Source of the DNA: an uncultured Ilumatobacter sp.
GTDB lineage: Bacteria; Actinomycetota; Acidimicrobiia; Acidimicrobiales; Ilumatobacteraceae
Direction: 5' to 3'
DNA length: 64,000 nt
NCBI GenBank assembly: GCA_937919625.1
Contig: CALFRK010000046.1
Span: 62,001-126,000, forward strand
Made by a program: the position numbers and the translations under genes. The notes below the pieces were generated by a model, which saw nothing but the letters and a program-made list of their open reading frames with translations, did not search any database and was not told where the DNA came from. How positions within the stretch are numbered: the stretch's first letter is position 1; every line of letters begins with the position of its first letter. Below, piece after piece: positions 15,485 through 28,445 of this stretch.

Positions 15485-15904
15485 GTGCGACTAGAGGTTC
15501 GGCGTCAGAGTGACTTGGCGGTGCGGGCTTTACGCGCACTTGCCCAAGCCGACCGAACCAAGGGCTCAGCTCTCGCCGAGCTGATCGGATCAACACCGGG
15601 CTTCGTGTCCCAGGTCATGAATCCTCTGGTCAAGGCCGGGTGGGTTGATTCCGAGCCGGGGCCGACCGGTGGTTACTCGCTCAAGGTCAAACTCGACGAC
15701 GTATCGGTGCTGGCGGTGATCGAAGCTGTCGAGGGCGCCACTGTCACCGGCTTGTGCGTACTTGCCGACCACCCGTGCGACGAGAGTGGCAGCTGTGCCA
15801 TGCATGTGCCCTGGCAGCGAGCCCGCGACCGCCTGTTGCGCGAACTCGCCGCCGTCTCGGTCGCCGACGACTCGATACGCGTCGTGCTCGGGCCGCGGCA
15901 GTGA
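15485..15904 (+). CDS. Rrf2-family regulator with three-cysteine Fe-S motif
   Basis: 139 residues. The winged helix (about 8-65) reads SDLAVRALRALAQAD... GSTPGFVSQVMNPLVKAGWVDSEPGPTGGYSL, the Rrf2 signature. A C-x6-C-x5-C set (GLCVLADHPCDESGSCAMH) at about 92-106 matches the cluster-binding site of NsrR and IscR, so NO or redox sensing through an Fe-S cluster is likely. The gene stands divergent to the bc-type operon and overlaps (GTGA) the next gene; the downstream RIC gene supports an NsrR-like role. The exact cluster type and regulon are not readable from sequence. Confidence 0.85.
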   Translation: MRLEVRRQSDLAVRALRALAQADRTKGSALAELIGSTPGFVSQVMNPLVKAGWVDSEPGPTGGYSLKVKLDDVSVLAVIEAVEGATVTGLCVLADHPCDESGSCAMHVPWQRARDRLLRELAAVSVADDSIRVVLGPRQ

Positions 15905-16728
15905 CTCGGGCAGCCCGCCGGCCTGCTCTGGCTGACCTCCCGCTGGTTCACGAACGTTCTTCGTGGCGGGCCGTTGCTCTGCCAACCGAGCACGGCGGCT
16001 GGAGCCTGACGGCCGAACCGGCCTTGCTGGCGTTGATCGTCGCCTTCTCATGGTCGGGGCTGACACTCGCCCTGGCGGCGATGTTGGCGTTCGTCGCTCG
16101 CACCCCCCTCAAGCTGGTGCTTGTCGACCGATGGCGCCGCCGCTGGCTCGGTCGCAGTCGGCTCGCCCTGCGGATCTTCGGCGCCGAGGCGGCCCTGCTG
16201 ATCACCCTCGCCGTGGCAGCCGTGGTCGCTGCCGACCACCGGTTCTGGGCCCCCTTGGCAATCGCCGCGCCACTCGTGGCGAGCGAACTCTGGTACGACA
16301 TGCGCAGCCGCAGCCGCCGGTTGATTCCCGAGCTCGCCGGCACGATCGGGATCGGTTCGGTCGCCGCCGCAATCGCCCTTGCCGGCGGTGAATCCGACCT
16401 GATCGCATACGGCCTGTGGTGTGTCGTAGCCGCCCGCTCGTTCGCCGCGATCGTCTACGTGCGTTGCCAGATCTTCAGGTCACACTCACGCCCGGCGCCG
16501 AGGTGGCAGAGCGACATCGGTCAGCTAACAGCGGTCGCCGCTGTGGCTGTCGGCTGGTCGCTCGGCGCCGTTCCGTTGGCGGCCGTGATTGTGGTCGCTG
16601 CGCTGGGCGTCTTCAACATCATCGGCCTCAACGGGCCGCCCCCGCGGGCGATCGTGATCGGCCTGCAACAGATGGCGTTCGGCCTGATCGTTGTGGTGGT
16701 CACAGCGATCGCGGTTCTGGCCGCCTGA
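15901..16728 (+). CDS. YwiC-like multi-pass membrane protein
   Basis: 275 residues with eight or so membrane helices. The motif VALPTEHGGWSLTAEPALLAL near the N-terminus is the YwiC-like signature (E-H-G-x-W, as in UbiA-like proteins). In Bacillus, ywiC sits beside narK, fnr and narGHJI, the same company as here. Biochemical function is unknown; the UbiA-like start suggests a prenyl or lipid substrate, which is speculation. The GTG at 15901 overlaps the Rrf2 stop; a longer frame back to 15754 would overlap that gene heavily and is rejected. Confidence 0.75.
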   Translation: MTRAARRPALADLPLVHERSSWRAVALPTEHGGWSLTAEPALLALIVAFSWSGLTLALAAMLAFVARTPLKLVLVDRWRRRWLGRSRLALRIFGAEAALLITLAVAAVVAADHRFWAPLAIAAPLVASELWYDMRSRSRRLIPELAGTIGIGSVAAAIALAGGESDLIAYGLWCVVAARSFAAIVYVRCQIFRSHSRPAPRWQSDIGQLTAVAAVAVGWSLGAVPLAAVIVVAALGVFNIIGLNGPPPRAIVIGLQQMAFGLIVVVVTAIAVLAA

Positions 16729-16768
16729 CCGAGCTCTCATAGACGTTCTTGAAAGGAACCTGAATGAC

Positions 16769-17506
16769 ATGGATCTGATCGACAGTGATCTGACACTGGC
16801 ATCGCTGGTGACCCAACGACCCGAGTTGGCGCCACATCTCAACGCCCTCGGCCTCGACTTTTGCTGCGGCGGGCAGCGCCGGCTGGTGGATGCCGTCGAT
16901 GAAACAGGGCTCGATCTGCCCGAGACGATTGCCACTCTGCAGGCGATCCCGGTCGCCACTCCGCCCTCGACCGAGGGAAGCGCACGCAACTGGAACACCC
17001 TGACCATGGTCGAGTTGGTCGATCACCTCGAGTCGACTCACCACGTCTACCTGAGCGAGGCTCTGGTTCGCCTCGGTGCCCTCGCTGAGAAGGTGGCTGG
17101 CGTGCACGCCGAGCGCCATCCCGAACTCGCTGAGGTGCTTGCGACGTTTCGGGTTTTGCGGGCCGACCTCGAGCCACATTTGATGAAGGAAGAACGGGTG
17201 CTGTTTCCGATGATTCGCCAACTCGACGAGGCCATCGAAGCACCGAGCCTCCACTGCGGCACGCTGCGTAACCCGATCGCGGTGATGTCGAGCGAGCACG
17301 ATCTGGTTGGCGAACTGCTTGCCCGTCTGCGGTCACTGACCGACGGCTACACCGTGCCAGACGACGGTTGTGCCAGCTACCAACTGCTGTACACGGGCCT
17401 CGCCGAACTCGAAGCCGACACCCATCTCCACGTCCACAAAGAGAACAACCTCCTGTTCCCCGCCGCGATCGCGGCCGAACAACGGCTCGCCAACTCAGCC
17501 CGATAG
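16769..17506 (+). CDS. scdA: Iron-sulfur cluster repair di-iron protein (RIC/ScdA/YtfE)
   Basis: 245 residues. The N-terminal ScdA domain has LDFCCGGQRRL at about 30-40. A hemerythrin-like four-helix bundle follows with the expected His and acidic ligands (DHLESTHHVYL, HAERHPEL, EPHLMKEERVLFP, MSSEHDLVGEL, HLHVHKENNLLFP). RIC proteins carry an oxo-bridged di-iron site and repair Fe-S centres damaged by NO or peroxide. The ATG at 16769 follows GAAAGGAA by about 12 bases. Location behind the Rrf2 regulator and beside nitrate reductase fits a nitrosative-stress role. Confidence 0.92.
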   Translation: MDLIDSDLTLASLVTQRPELAPHLNALGLDFCCGGQRRLVDAVDETGLDLPETIATLQAIPVATPPSTEGSARNWNTLTMVELVDHLESTHHVYLSEALVRLGALAEKVAGVHAERHPELAEVLATFRVLRADLEPHLMKEERVLFPMIRQLDEAIEAPSLHCGTLRNPIAVMSSEHDLVGELLARLRSLTDGYTVPDDGCASYQLLYTGLAELEADTHLHVHKENNLLFPAAIAAEQRLANSAR

Positions 17507-17560
17507 CAGTAGGCCCCAGACGGCGTCCACCACTGAACCGTGTCACCACCGTTAGCACAG

Positions 17561-17589
17561 GTGCCTGGCACGTTTGGTAACGCGGTTAC
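17561..17589. terminator. Two small dyads between convergent RIC and NarK genes
   Basis: GTGCCTGGCAC (17561-17571) followed by GTAAC-GCG-GTTAC (17577-17589). The second contains the stop codon of the minus-strand NarK gene. They lie between convergent genes, where a bidirectional terminator is expected. The first resembles the centre of the repeat family seen at 10456, 32695 and 42628. Confidence 0.35.
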
Positions 17590-19190
17590 GGGTTCTGGTA
17601 CTCGGCTTTGGGGCCGAGGTAGTACCACCAGTTGAGGCCGAGACACACCAGGTAGAACACTGCGAAGGCGATCAGGGCGTACTCCGGAGTGGCGTTCTTG
17701 ATCTGGCTGCCGAACTCTTGCGGCACCACGAAGGCGCCGTAGGCGGCGACGGCTGAGGTCCAGCCGAGCACAGGCCCGGCCTGTTCCTTGTTGAACACCA
17801 CGGCAATCGTTCGGAACGTCGAACCGTTGCCGATTCCGCTGGCCGCGAACAACAGCAGGAACAGCAAGAAGAACTGCACGAAGTAGTCCTCGGGGGTTTC
17901 ACTGCCGTACGCCTTGCGCAGGTAGTAGGCGACACCGAGGGCGCTGACCGTCATCACGATCGACACCCAGTGCGTCACCCGTGCGCCACCGACACGGTCG
18001 GCGATCCAGCCGCCGATCGGTCTGATGAAGGCGCCGATGAAGGGCCCCATCCATGCGTACGTGAGCGCCGACGGCCCATCTGGGTTGGCGATGTCGTGGG
18101 TCAGAATCCCGTCAACTTCAATGTGCTTGAAGCCGAACACGACCTTGATCGCTAGCGCGAATCCGGCCGAGTAGCCGATGAAACTACCGAACGTCATCGT
18201 GTAGATCACGCTCATGATCCAGGTGTGCTTGTTCTCAAAAATCTTGTACTGGCGTTTCAGGTTGGGCTTGATCTCACCCGGAATCTGCTTGAGCAGGAAC
18301 ACGGTAAACCACAACACGAAGGCGATCACAGGCCATTTCACCCATTCGGGTGCACCGAGCCCGGTCGGGTCGGGGAGGATGATGAGCAGGCCGATCGCGG
18401 CGGGAACGGCGGCGACGGCCGTCATACCGAGAATCTTGCCGAACGAGGATCCCGCTCCACCGATATTGGGCGACACGTGCTCGGTGCGAATATTGTTCAT
18501 TCGGAACCACGCCAGCACCACGAGTGGAATCAGGAACACCAGCCACACAAAACCGGCGTTGTGGATGTAGGTGTCGGTACCGGCTTGGATCTTGCCGATC
18601 AGTGTGCCGGAGGTCTGCTCGAGCACCATCGGAGCGCCACCGAATATGGCGCGGGTCATCACGAGCGGAATCAGCAACTGCATCGTTGTGACGCCGGCGT
18701 TGCCGAGCCCGGCGTTGAGGCCGAGCGCCAGGCCCTGCATCCGCTTGGGGTAGAAGAAACTGATGTTCGACATCGACGAGGCGAAGTTGCCGCCGCCGAA
18801 CCCTGACATGAAGGCCAGCATCTGGAACACCCACAAAGGCGTGTCCTGATCGAGTAGGGCGAAGCCCGTGCCCGCAGCCGGGATGATCAAAAGCGCCGTC
18901 GTCAAGAAGATCGTGTAGCGACCACCGGCGATGCGAATGAAGAAGCTATTAGGGATCCGGAACGTTGCCCCCGTGAACCCGGCGATCGCCGTGATCGTGA
19001 ACAGTTCGGATGACGCGAACGGAAAGCCCAGATTGAGCATCTGGACGGTAATGATGCTCCAGTAGAGCCACACCGCGAATCCGCACAGCAGGCTCGGGAT
19101 CGAGATCCAGAGGTTACGGGAGGCGACCTTCTTGCCGGTGGTCTCCCAGAACTCCTCGTTCTCGACATCCCATTCGGTGATGTCGGCCAT
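17586..19190 (-). CDS. narK: Nitrate/nitrite transporter, NarK family
   Basis: 534 residues, MFS with 12 helices. The family signature GGNFASSMSNISFFYPKRMQG is present in the fifth-helix region, and an Arg sits in the second-helix TFRIPNSFF motif that contacts nitrate. The loop around residues 195-225 is long. It moves nitrate in, either with protons (NarK1) or in exchange for nitrite (NarK2). The ATG at 19190 has GAGAAGGAGAG just upstream. It is last in the nitrate operon on this strand, behind a second NarK gene 81 bases away, a pairing known from denitrifiers where the two modes are combined. Confidence 0.92.
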   Translation of the reverse strand: MADITEWDVENEEFWETTGKKVASRNLWISIPSLLCGFAVWLYWSIITVQMLNLGFPFASSELFTITAIAGFTGATFRIPNSFFIRIAGGRYTIFLTTALLIIPAAGTGFALLDQDTPLWVFQMLAFMSGFGGGNFASSMSNISFFYPKRMQGLALGLNAGLGNAGVTTMQLLIPLVMTRAIFGGAPMVLEQTSGTLIGKIQAGTDTYIHNAGFVWLVFLIPLVVLAWFRMNNIRTEHVSPNIGGAGSSFGKILGMTAVAAVPAAIGLLIILPDPTGLGAPEWVKWPVIAFVLWFTVFLLKQIPGEIKPNLKRQYKIFENKHTWIMSVIYTMTFGSFIGYSAGFALAIKVVFGFKHIEVDGILTHDIANPDGPSALTYAWMGPFIGAFIRPIGGWIADRVGGARVTHWVSIVMTVSALGVAYYLRKAYGSETPEDYFVQFFLLFLLLFAASGIGNGSTFRTIAVVFNKEQAGPVLGWTSAVAAYGAFVVPQEFGSQIKNATPEYALIAFAVFYLVCLGLNWWYYLGPKAEYQNP

Positions 19191-19271
19191 GTTGGCTCTC
19201 CTTCTCGGTTTTCGATGTGGTGTGGTGTGGTGGGGTGTTGGTGCCCGGGTGTTCGGTCTGCGAGCCGGGGA

Positions 19272-20897
19272 TCAGTCGCCAGCGATGATGTTGTCAGGGG
19301 CCGACTCGAGCTCTTCGTCGAAATCGTGAGCGAAGGCGCCCTTCGGCTCCTCGAGCAGCAGCCATGTCAGCAGGAAACTGGCCAAGGCGCCTGCGGCGAG
19401 GATGAAGAAGAACGTCTTGGCATCGACGAGCGAGAAGATCACGAGGTACACGACGGCGCCGACGTTGCCGTAGGCACCGGCCATACCGGCGACCTGACCC
19501 GTCATGCGCTTGTTGACCATCGGGATGATGGCGAAGGTCGCTCCCTCGGCACCCTGCACGAACATCGAGGCGAAAATCGTGATCATCACGGCGATCACCA
19601 ACCAGGTGATCCCGCCGAATGCCGGCGCCAGGTTTCTCAGGCCGTCGTCGTCGACACCTGCCTGCCACTTGGCGATGAAGCCCATCAGTGCGAAGCCGAC
19701 GACGATGCCGAGGATGTAGACCAGCATCGTCCGCTTACGATTCGCCAACTTGTCCGACAGGTAGCCACCCAGTGGGCGAGCGAACAGGTTGACGAAGGCG
19801 AACGACGCCGCCACAAAACCGGCCACAGTGGCCGTGACGATCGGCGTGCCGGCATTGTTGGTGAGCGGCGCGAACACACTCTCGTAGAACTCGGGCAGCA
19901 TCGACACGACGGCGAGCTCGGCACCGAAGTTGGCGAAGTAGGTGGAGTTCAGGGCGACGACGCTGCCGAAGTGATACTTCTCGTCCTCCGGTACACCCGC
20001 CTTGAGGTACGGCAGGTTGACCTGCAACGTGCGAACCACGTGGCCAATGAAGATCAGGGTCAGCACGCCATACACGATCCACAGTCCGGTGTGGGAGAGC
20101 ACGACGTCGCCATTGACCTTGACGTTGGAGATCCGCCAGGCGAGCAACCCGAGGGCGCCGACCAGCGGGATCGACCAGAACAGGTACTGGACAAGGTCCC
20201 AGTACGAGCTGACCATCATCGGCTCGGCCTTCTTGGTCTTGGTGAGCTTGCGCCCGTCGGGCACATCGCGCACCAGGTAGTAGTACATGACGCCGTAGAT
20301 TCCCATCACCAAACCGTTGAGCGCCATCGCCCAACGCCATGCGTCTTCGCCGAGCCCGAACCAGCTGTCGAACACGGTGATCGCGATCCATGGGAGTGTC
20401 ATCGCTGCCCAAGCCGAGCCGAAGTTGCCCCAGCCGGCGTAGAACCCCTCGGTCCGCCCGATGTACTTGGGCGGGAACCATTGGGCGACCATCTTGATAC
20501 CGATCACGAAGCCGGCACCGACGCAGCTGAGCGCCAGGCGGGAGATCAACATCTGGGTGAACGAGTTGGAGAAGGCGAACACGATCGCCGGGATCGACAT
20601 GGTGATCATCAGCCAGGTGAACACCACACGGGCTCCGAAACGGTCGATCAGGGCGCCGACCACGATGCGGGCAGGGATCGTCAGTGCCACGTTGGCGATC
20701 AGCAAGACCTTGACGTGCTCCTTGGTCAACCAGTCGCTGTTCTCGCGCATCGTGCTGGACAACGGGGCCAGGTTGAACCACACGTAGAACGTCATGAAGA
20801 ACGCGATCCAGGTGTAATGCAGCACTCTGATTCGTTCCTGATCGAAGTCGAGCAGCCGTGGCGGTGTGTCGTCAGCGGTCGTGGCGTTCTCGGTCAT
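19272..20897 (-). CDS. narK: Second nitrate/nitrite transporter, NarK/NNP family
   Basis: 541 residues, MFS, clearly distinct from the neighbouring NarK: LHYTWIAFFMTFYVWFNLAPL at the start, the NNP motif GAGFVIGIKMVAQWFPPKYIGRTEGFYAGWGNFGSA split over helices 4-5, and a long central loop (about 240-330). Arg residues in RIVVGALIDRFGAR and nearby are typical nitrate contacts. ATG at 20897; an extension to 21023 would overlap narI and lacks support. One of the two NarKs is probably a proton symporter and the other an antiporter; sequence alone does not assign them. Confidence 0.9.
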   Translation of the reverse strand: MTENATTADDTPPRLLDFDQERIRVLHYTWIAFFMTFYVWFNLAPLSSTMRENSDWLTKEHVKVLLIANVALTIPARIVVGALIDRFGARVVFTWLMITMSIPAIVFAFSNSFTQMLISRLALSCVGAGFVIGIKMVAQWFPPKYIGRTEGFYAGWGNFGSAWAAMTLPWIAITVFDSWFGLGEDAWRWAMALNGLVMGIYGVMYYYLVRDVPDGRKLTKTKKAEPMMVSSYWDLVQYLFWSIPLVGALGLLAWRISNVKVNGDVVLSHTGLWIVYGVLTLIFIGHVVRTLQVNLPYLKAGVPEDEKYHFGSVVALNSTYFANFGAELAVVSMLPEFYESVFAPLTNNAGTPIVTATVAGFVAASFAFVNLFARPLGGYLSDKLANRKRTMLVYILGIVVGFALMGFIAKWQAGVDDDGLRNLAPAFGGITWLVIAVMITIFASMFVQGAEGATFAIIPMVNKRMTGQVAGMAGAYGNVGAVVYLVIFSLVDAKTFFFILAAGALASFLLTWLLLEEPKGAFAHDFDEELESAPDNIIAGD

Positions 20898-20949
20898 CGT
20901 GTGTTTCTCCCGAGGGGCAGAGTGGGGTTTGGCAGATGGTGGATGTTGA

Positions 20950-21672
20950 TCAGCGGCGTCCGGCCTGGACGCGTGGGTCGTTGGAAATGAACCCGGCCGA
21001 GGGCCGGTCGCGGTTGGCGACAACCTTCTGCCACGGGCGAAACAGGTATTGCAGCGGCAGGGTGATGATGTGGACCAGGCGGCTGAACGGAAAGATCGCC
21101 AGGAAGGCGAAGAACGACAGCACGTGCAACTTGAGCACCAGTGGCAGCGCCGAGACGTAGGCGACCTCCGGCTGGAACCTGAACAGCGAGCGGACGTACG
21201 GCACGAACACCGACGTACCCCAGTACGAACCCCAGCGGTAACCGAGGGCGATCCACAGACCGGTCAGGATCTGGATAGCAATCACGACCAACACGACGGT
21301 GTCCATCGGCGTCGTGACGCGCCGCACGCGAGGGCTGGAGGTACGACGGATGATCAGAACCGTGACGCCGAAAGCGGCCCACAATCCGAGTGCCAGCCCG
21401 GTGCTCTCCAAAAGGTACAACCGAAGCCGGGCGCCATTCCACAACTCGAATCCGCTCGGCACGGCCAGGGCGGCCAGGTGACCGATCAAGATGATCGACA
21501 AGCCCCAGTGGAACGAGATCGTTCCCCAGTACAGCTTCTTGCTCTCGAGCAACTGCGACGACAGCGACGACACCGTAAACGGGGCGCTACGCCAGCGCAC
21601 GATCGTGACGACCACGGCGAGCGTGGCGACGACATACGGCACAATGCCGAACAGGAATTCGTTGAAGTTCAT
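20950..21672 (-). CDS. narI: Respiratory nitrate reductase gamma subunit (cytochrome b)
   Basis: 240 residues with five membrane helices. Heme-ligand histidines are in the expected places: FHWGLSIILIGH in helix 2 and LKLHVLSFFAFLAIFPFSRLVH in helix 5. NarI oxidises menaquinol on the outside and passes electrons to NarH. ATG at 21672 overlaps the narJ stop (ATGA). The upstream extension to 21738 lies inside narJ and is rejected. Confidence 0.95.
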   Translation of the reverse strand: MNFNEFLFGIVPYVVATLAVVVTIVRWRSAPFTVSSLSSQLLESKKLYWGTISFHWGLSIILIGHLAALAVPSGFELWNGARLRLYLLESTGLALGLWAAFGVTVLIIRRTSSPRVRRVTTPMDTVVLVVIAIQILTGLWIALGYRWGSYWGTSVFVPYVRSLFRFQPEVAYVSALPLVLKLHVLSFFAFLAIFPFSRLVHIITLPLQYLFRPWQKVVANRDRPSAGFISNDPRVQAGRR

Positions 21673-22183
21673 CGCCTGGCTCCGATCGTGACCGGTCGGT
21701 TGGCAGCACACGACATCGTTGCTGCCAGAAGATGGCAATACGGGTTGTCGGGGGCCGCCGCCTTGAGTGTTTGGTTCATGGTTGCTAGGGCACCCGGAAG
21801 CACCTCGATCAGATCCGGAAGTGGCGTCGGGGTGGCGGCGAGATAGCGCAGCACGGGTTCGATGTGATCGGGTAGCTCTCCGCCGAGCTCGACGTTGGCG
21901 TCGGCCATGGCGCGCACGAGGTCGCTCATGAACTCACCGCGCCGATAGGCGTCGCCCCAGATTACGTGCCCGATATACGGGGCGAAGGGGGCCGACAGAT
22001 CGAGCGTGGCGGTGTGGAGTTCCTCCCACTCACCGAGCGGCAACGAACCGACCGCTGCGAGAAAGCGCTGCATATGGCGCTTGACCTCGGCGTTCTGCTC
22101 GCCCTCTATCGCCCCAGCCAGCTCGGCCGCAGCATTCGGGCCGGGGTAGTGGTAGCCGAGAGCGACCACTTCGGTCGACTTCA

Positions 22184-22187
<4 letters not shown>
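21669..22187 (-). CDS. narJ: Nitrate reductase assembly chaperone
   Basis: 172 residues of the TorD/NarJ helical family: LGYHYPGPNAAAELAGAIEG near the start, ELHTATLDLSAPFAPYIGHVIWGDAYRRGEFM in the middle (conserved in actinobacterial NarJ), then LPDHIEPVLRYLA. NarJ inserts the molybdenum cofactor into NarG and holds NarGH until docking. It overlaps narH and narI by 4 bases each, keeping the family's gene order. Confidence 0.93.
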
Positions 22188-27338
<5,151 letters not shown>

Positions 27339-27342
<4 letters not shown>

Positions 27343-28235
27343 CGCCTGCTCCTTAGGGTTGACACGTAGGTTTGGCGCATACCGCGCCAGGCGATCGCCA
27401 TACCACCGAGCAAGATGACGAGCCCGCCGAGTCCGGCCAGCAGCAGCCAATCGGAGTCCTTGTTGGGTCGGTTCTGGTCGGGGGCATCGGCGAGGAAGGC
27501 CACCAGATCGGCGATCTCTGCCTCGGTCATCGGCTGATCCCGGAAGACCGGACGCATCGTCGGCGAGGCCGGGTTTGCCAGCCAGGCCGTCAAGCTCGAC
27601 TCGCCACCGAGCTTCTGGTACACGAGCGTGAGGTCGGGCCCGAGGCTCTGACCTCCGAGATTTCCGATTTCACCGGCGGTGTGACACGACGCGCAGGCGG
27701 CGCCCCCGTTGTCGAGCCGATTCGACCCGACGAACAGGTCGTGGCCCCGGTCGACGTCACCGTTGACCGGTGGCTCAGCCGGCGGTAGAGGCTGGTCAGG
27801 CGTGACGGGCACCACCGGTTGGTTTGGCTGATCTGGCTGATCCACACCCAACGCCAGATTGACCACGTGGGCGACGAGCGCGGTGAGTTGATCGTCGGAC
27901 AGATCTTCGACCGGTGGCATCTCATCGTCGTAGAACACACCGAGCACATCGAGCGGCCCCGACTTGCCGTTGGTGATGGTCTCCGCGACATAGTCCGGGT
28001 CGGTCGCTGCCGGGTTGCCGGCGAGCGGCGGGTAGACGCCAGACCTACCTTCCCCGTTGGGTTGGTGACAGCTGGAACAGTTGAACGCAAACAACTCGGC
28101 CCCGGTCGAGTCCTGGGCATCGGCTGACGATGGTGGAACTGTGGCGAAGCTGATCAGGGCGGTCAGTGCCACGAGTCCGATCGCAACGATGCTGGATCCC
28201 AGAGGGACGCGGCCACCTGGTCTCGCATGACTCAT
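27339..28235 (-). CDS. Diheme cytochrome c heading the nar operon
   Basis: 298 residues. Signal peptide (SSIVAIGLVALTALISFATV), first cytochrome c domain with CSSCHQPNGEG, a Pro/Val/Gln-rich hinge (about 135-165), second domain with CASCHTAGEIG, and a C-terminal membrane helix (WLLLAGLGGLVILLGGMAIAW) with a basic tail. It is translationally coupled to narG. A diheme cytochrome in front of narG is known in some NarGHI operons (NarC type) and may link the reductase to the bc-type complex. The second heme domain's Met ligand is probably in SPTMRPVFRDQPMTE. Confidence 0.88.
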
Positions 28236-28337
28236 TGAAGTCTGGCCCTCTCCTGTCGGGAACTGATATCAAATTCTCAAGTGACTCACTAATGAACTCC
28301 TGATGTACATCCTCGCTCGTTCGCCCTTGTTCGTGAA

Positions 28338-28353
28338 AGGGACCATAGTCCCT
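28338..28353. promoter_or_regulatory. Dyad in the nar operon upstream region
   Basis: AGGGAC-CATA-GTCCCT, a perfect inverted repeat about 103 bases upstream of the cytochrome c ATG (28235). The 210-bp gap 28236-28445 between the convergent-facing recQ end and the nar operon also holds the palindromes AGTGACTCACT and GATGTACATC. One of these may be the binding site of the regulator of nitrate respiration. Confidence 0.3.
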
Positions 28354-28445
28354 ATCAAGCTGCCAGCAGGAGTCGGCAGTTCCGTGAGGTATCGGAGTGG
28401 GCCGAGGGGCGCGGGCGCGGCCAGCGCTCGGACAGCCGGCAGGCG

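Noticed and set aside
19215-20990. 591-codon plus-strand frame opposite the second narK
   Set aside because: Antisense of a 12-helix transporter; rich in His, Asp, Gln and Arg with no domain.
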